DNA from: JAYUHK01 sp043778415
GTDB taxonomy: Bacteria; Bacteroidota; Bacteroidia; Chitinophagales; Saprospiraceae
NCBI GenBank assembly: GCA_043778415.1
Contig: JAYWGG010000265.1
Coordinates: 1 to 15,639, forward strand
Length of the DNA stretch: 15,639 bases
Direction: 5' to 3'
Shown here: piece by piece, positions 14,901-15,639 of the stretch
Layout of the letters: the number at the start of each line of letters is the position of its first letter
How positions within the stretch are numbered: the first letter of the stretch is position 1
Notes under the pieces: model-generated
What the model saw: only the letters and a program-made list of their open reading frames with translations
What the model was told of the DNA's origin: nothing
Database searches by the model: none
Translations under genes and position numbers: made by a program

Positions 14901-15547
14901 AGTTAGAAAACTATGGCGAAATAAATCCAATGGCGGTCGAAACTTATAAGGAGATGAGCGAGCGACTGACGACGATAGCTGCTCAAAAAAATGATATTTT
15001 GGAGGCAAAAAATTCTTTAATCGAAACGATAAAAGAAATAGAACTGACTGCTACTCAACAATTTATATCGGCATTTGACCAAATTCGCAATAATTTTATA
15101 GAAGTTTTTAGAAGTCTTTTTACGGACGACGACGCGTGCGATTTGGTGCTCGAGAATCCCGCCGAGCCACTCGAATCGCCTATCAACATCGTAGCGAAGC
15201 CCAAAGGAAAGCGTCCTCAAAGCATCAGCCAGCTTTCGGGCGGCGAAAAAACGCTGACGGCTACCGCTCTATTGTTCGCGCTTTATCTCCTAAAACCCGC
15301 TCCTTTTTGTATTTTTGACGAAGTCGATGCGCCTTTGGACGATGCAAATATTGAAAAATTTAACCGAATTATTAAAAAGTTTTCGACAGATTCTCAATTT
15401 ATTATTGTCACCCACAACAAGCAGACGATGGCGGCGGTGGACGTTATTTACGGCGTTTATATGCCCGAGCAGGGCGTTTCGGGCGTGAGTGCGGTGGATT
15501 TTAGGACGCTCGAAAGCGAAAATTCTGTGCTGCAAGTTATGAACTAA
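11993..15547 (+). CDS. smc: Chromosome segregation/condensation ATPase SMC
   Basis: A 1184-residue SMC protein of normal length. It forms V-shaped dimers that, with ScpA and ScpB, load on DNA and extrude loops to organise and separate chromosomes. The N-terminal head has Walker A GPNGAGKS (31-38). A long Glu/Lys/Gln-rich coiled coil runs from about 165 to 515. The hinge is at about 520-660, ending with the Gly-rich ISGGSVGLFDG. The second coiled coil reaches about 1020, and the C-terminal head has the ABC signature LSGGEK (1081-1086) and Walker B with IFDEVDAPLDD (Asp1109, Glu1110). All ATPase motifs are intact. MRLKSLEIKGFKSF is the standard start. Four copies of the dispersed octamer lie in the gene. 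No scpA or scpB is within the window. Confidence 0.97.
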   Translation: MRLKSLEIKGFKSFANETIINFNENVIGIVGPNGAGKSNVVDAIRWVLGEQKSKELRLDKMSNIIFNGTKKRKESGMAQVTLTFENTQNLIPLDYNFISISRILYRTGESEYRLNNVSCRLKDINTLFLDTGIGSNSYAIIALGMVDDILNDKENARRKMFEQAAGISKYKTRKQETLSKLESATADLDRVEDLLHEIDTNVKILEKQAKRTQKYFDLKAQYRELSIELAIFQLSSHKIQYKNVEEKLQLETDKNRNVATEILKNESFLEAEKKANLDKEQTLSARQRDLNALVGRIRGLENEQNIILQRKNFIAQSKLKLEEQVKTAKIRSSNLGQDISEFQAQLVDEKKLEIALENQLEKSENDLKNTRAKHSNLKEGLDVFVSELRKIEAQIAESDKKKAVQNNQIENLQSDLARNADNMQARLNEANGLSEQLKNAQVAENELIALIESLENDEKSRVELMEFTSQQLEVHRVEVAKVRRELDANRNEYKLTKSMVDNLEGFSESIKYLSKEKSWSQNPILLSDLLFCKEEYRVAIENFLEPYLSYFVVESKAEATAAIELLKVSQKGRVNLFVLDFIEKINVTKHFNKVDFISAIDVIEVEEKYINLCHLLLQNVYISGKEDVRSSSPEGLTILAKAGNFIHRPESISGGSVGLFDGKKIGRKKNLYLIEKNIQALEKTEQQLSEEINKLQIQLTALKNNNKQAAVQKEKNQLNRLLQEMIGLQTKIENIENFKKEVKEKNQSTENFIKKLLLENDALNIILENYRQQARAITSNMTNADSSYKELAEELGKASATFNEQNVLFIRQQNKVSTIQRELNFREKQLEETKFNLEKEQNLIQSSNKDLEAAEAEILELNKNLTQNISDKKEKTLSLNDAEQSYFQARGKMNELEDNIKKWNRQRNENQVLLENLKDKFSDIKLQLSAIGERLKIEFNIAINDLFNREPNKDYIQSDLQDHVTKIKNKLENYGEINPMAVETYKEMSERLTTIAAQKNDILEAKNSLIETIKEIELTATQQFISAFDQIRNNFIEVFRSLFTDDDACDLVLENPAEPLESPINIVAKPKGKRPQSISQLSGGEKTLTATALLFALYLLKPAPFCIFDEVDAPLDDANIEKFNRIIKKFSTDSQFIIVTHNKQTMAAVDVIYGVYMPEQGVSGVSAVDFRTLESENSVLQVMN

Positions 15548-15639
15548 TCAAGCCGCCGAACCCATCATTTTTTGCGGCGCGAACTGTTTAAGAAGTTCTT
15601 TTTCAGAGTTTTGCATGAAATCATTGCGCACCAATAAGT
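15548..15639 (-). CDS. 3' end of an unidentified protein gene (partial)
   Basis: The minus strand is open from the window edge through 29 full codons to a TGA at 15550-15548, reading FMQNSEKELLKQFAPQKMMG near its end. Its amino-acid make-up is normal, and it fills the space right up to the smc stop. The two stop codons are adjacent with no gap and no hairpin, so convergent transcripts must overlap. The rest lies outside the window; no family can be named from this fragment. Confidence 0.6.
   Translation of the reverse strand, partial: LLVRNDFMQNSEKELLKQFAPQKMMGSAA

Noticed and set aside
1..15639. CRISPR array, tRNA, rRNA, prophage or IS transposase
   Set aside because: No regularly spaced repeats with unique spacers, no tRNA-like cloverleaf and no transposase or phage protein were seen.

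Overview
The window looks like an ordinary chromosomal stretch of a Bacteroidota bacterium, possibly from the Saprospiria/Chitinophagia side; the exact lineage is a guess. The reasons are AT-rich, densely packed DNA, the near absence of Shine-Dalgarno sites, several upstream boxes matching the Bacteroidota -7 consensus TAnnTTTG (one with a correctly spaced TTG at -33), a CBM20-GH77 glucanotransferase of the DPE2 type, and an Mrp protein lacking the usual CxxC. No prophage, IS transposase, CRISPR array, tRNA or rRNA was seen.

Layout. 1-233: non-coding, with a long imperfect inverted repeat (2-144). 234-1643: two minus-strand genes, a GNAT acetyltransferase and an HMG-CoA-lyase-like enzyme. 1741-3427: a plus-strand run of a two-TM small protein, Mrp (Fe-S carrier ATPase) and a NifU-like scaffold domain, which reads as an Fe-S cluster delivery module. 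3420-4277: a minus-strand polytopic membrane protein of unknown function, overlapping the nifU-like gene tail to tail. 4337-7015: malQ with its own clear promoter. A bidirectional terminator then separates it from convergent lysS (7079-8614). 8615-8854: the lysS promoter, a strong terminator hairpin and a short gene-tail-like reading frame. 8855-9547: a probable outer-membrane beta-barrel. 9758-11875: tex. 11993-15547: smc, divergent from tex. 15548-15639: the 3' end of an unidentified minus-strand gene that abuts the smc stop codon with no gap.

Most genes are housekeeping: translation (lysS), chromosome organisation (smc), Fe-S assembly (mrp, nifU-like), glycogen/maltodextrin metabolism (malQ) and a transcription-associated RNA-binding protein (tex). 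No gene set here forms a recognisable new defence or biosynthetic system.

The strongest unexplained signal is a short DNA word. TTTGTGAC (complement GTCACAAA) occurs 12 times in 15.6 kb, where base composition predicts fewer than one. It lies in genes and in intergenic DNA and reads GTCACAAA in the transcribed sense in 11 of 12 cases. Codon choice bends to it: all seven Val-Thr-Lys/Asn tripeptides use GTC ACA AA, while other Val-Thr pairs mostly use different codons. It behaves like a genome-wide word of the DNA-uptake-sequence, Chi or HIP1 kind.
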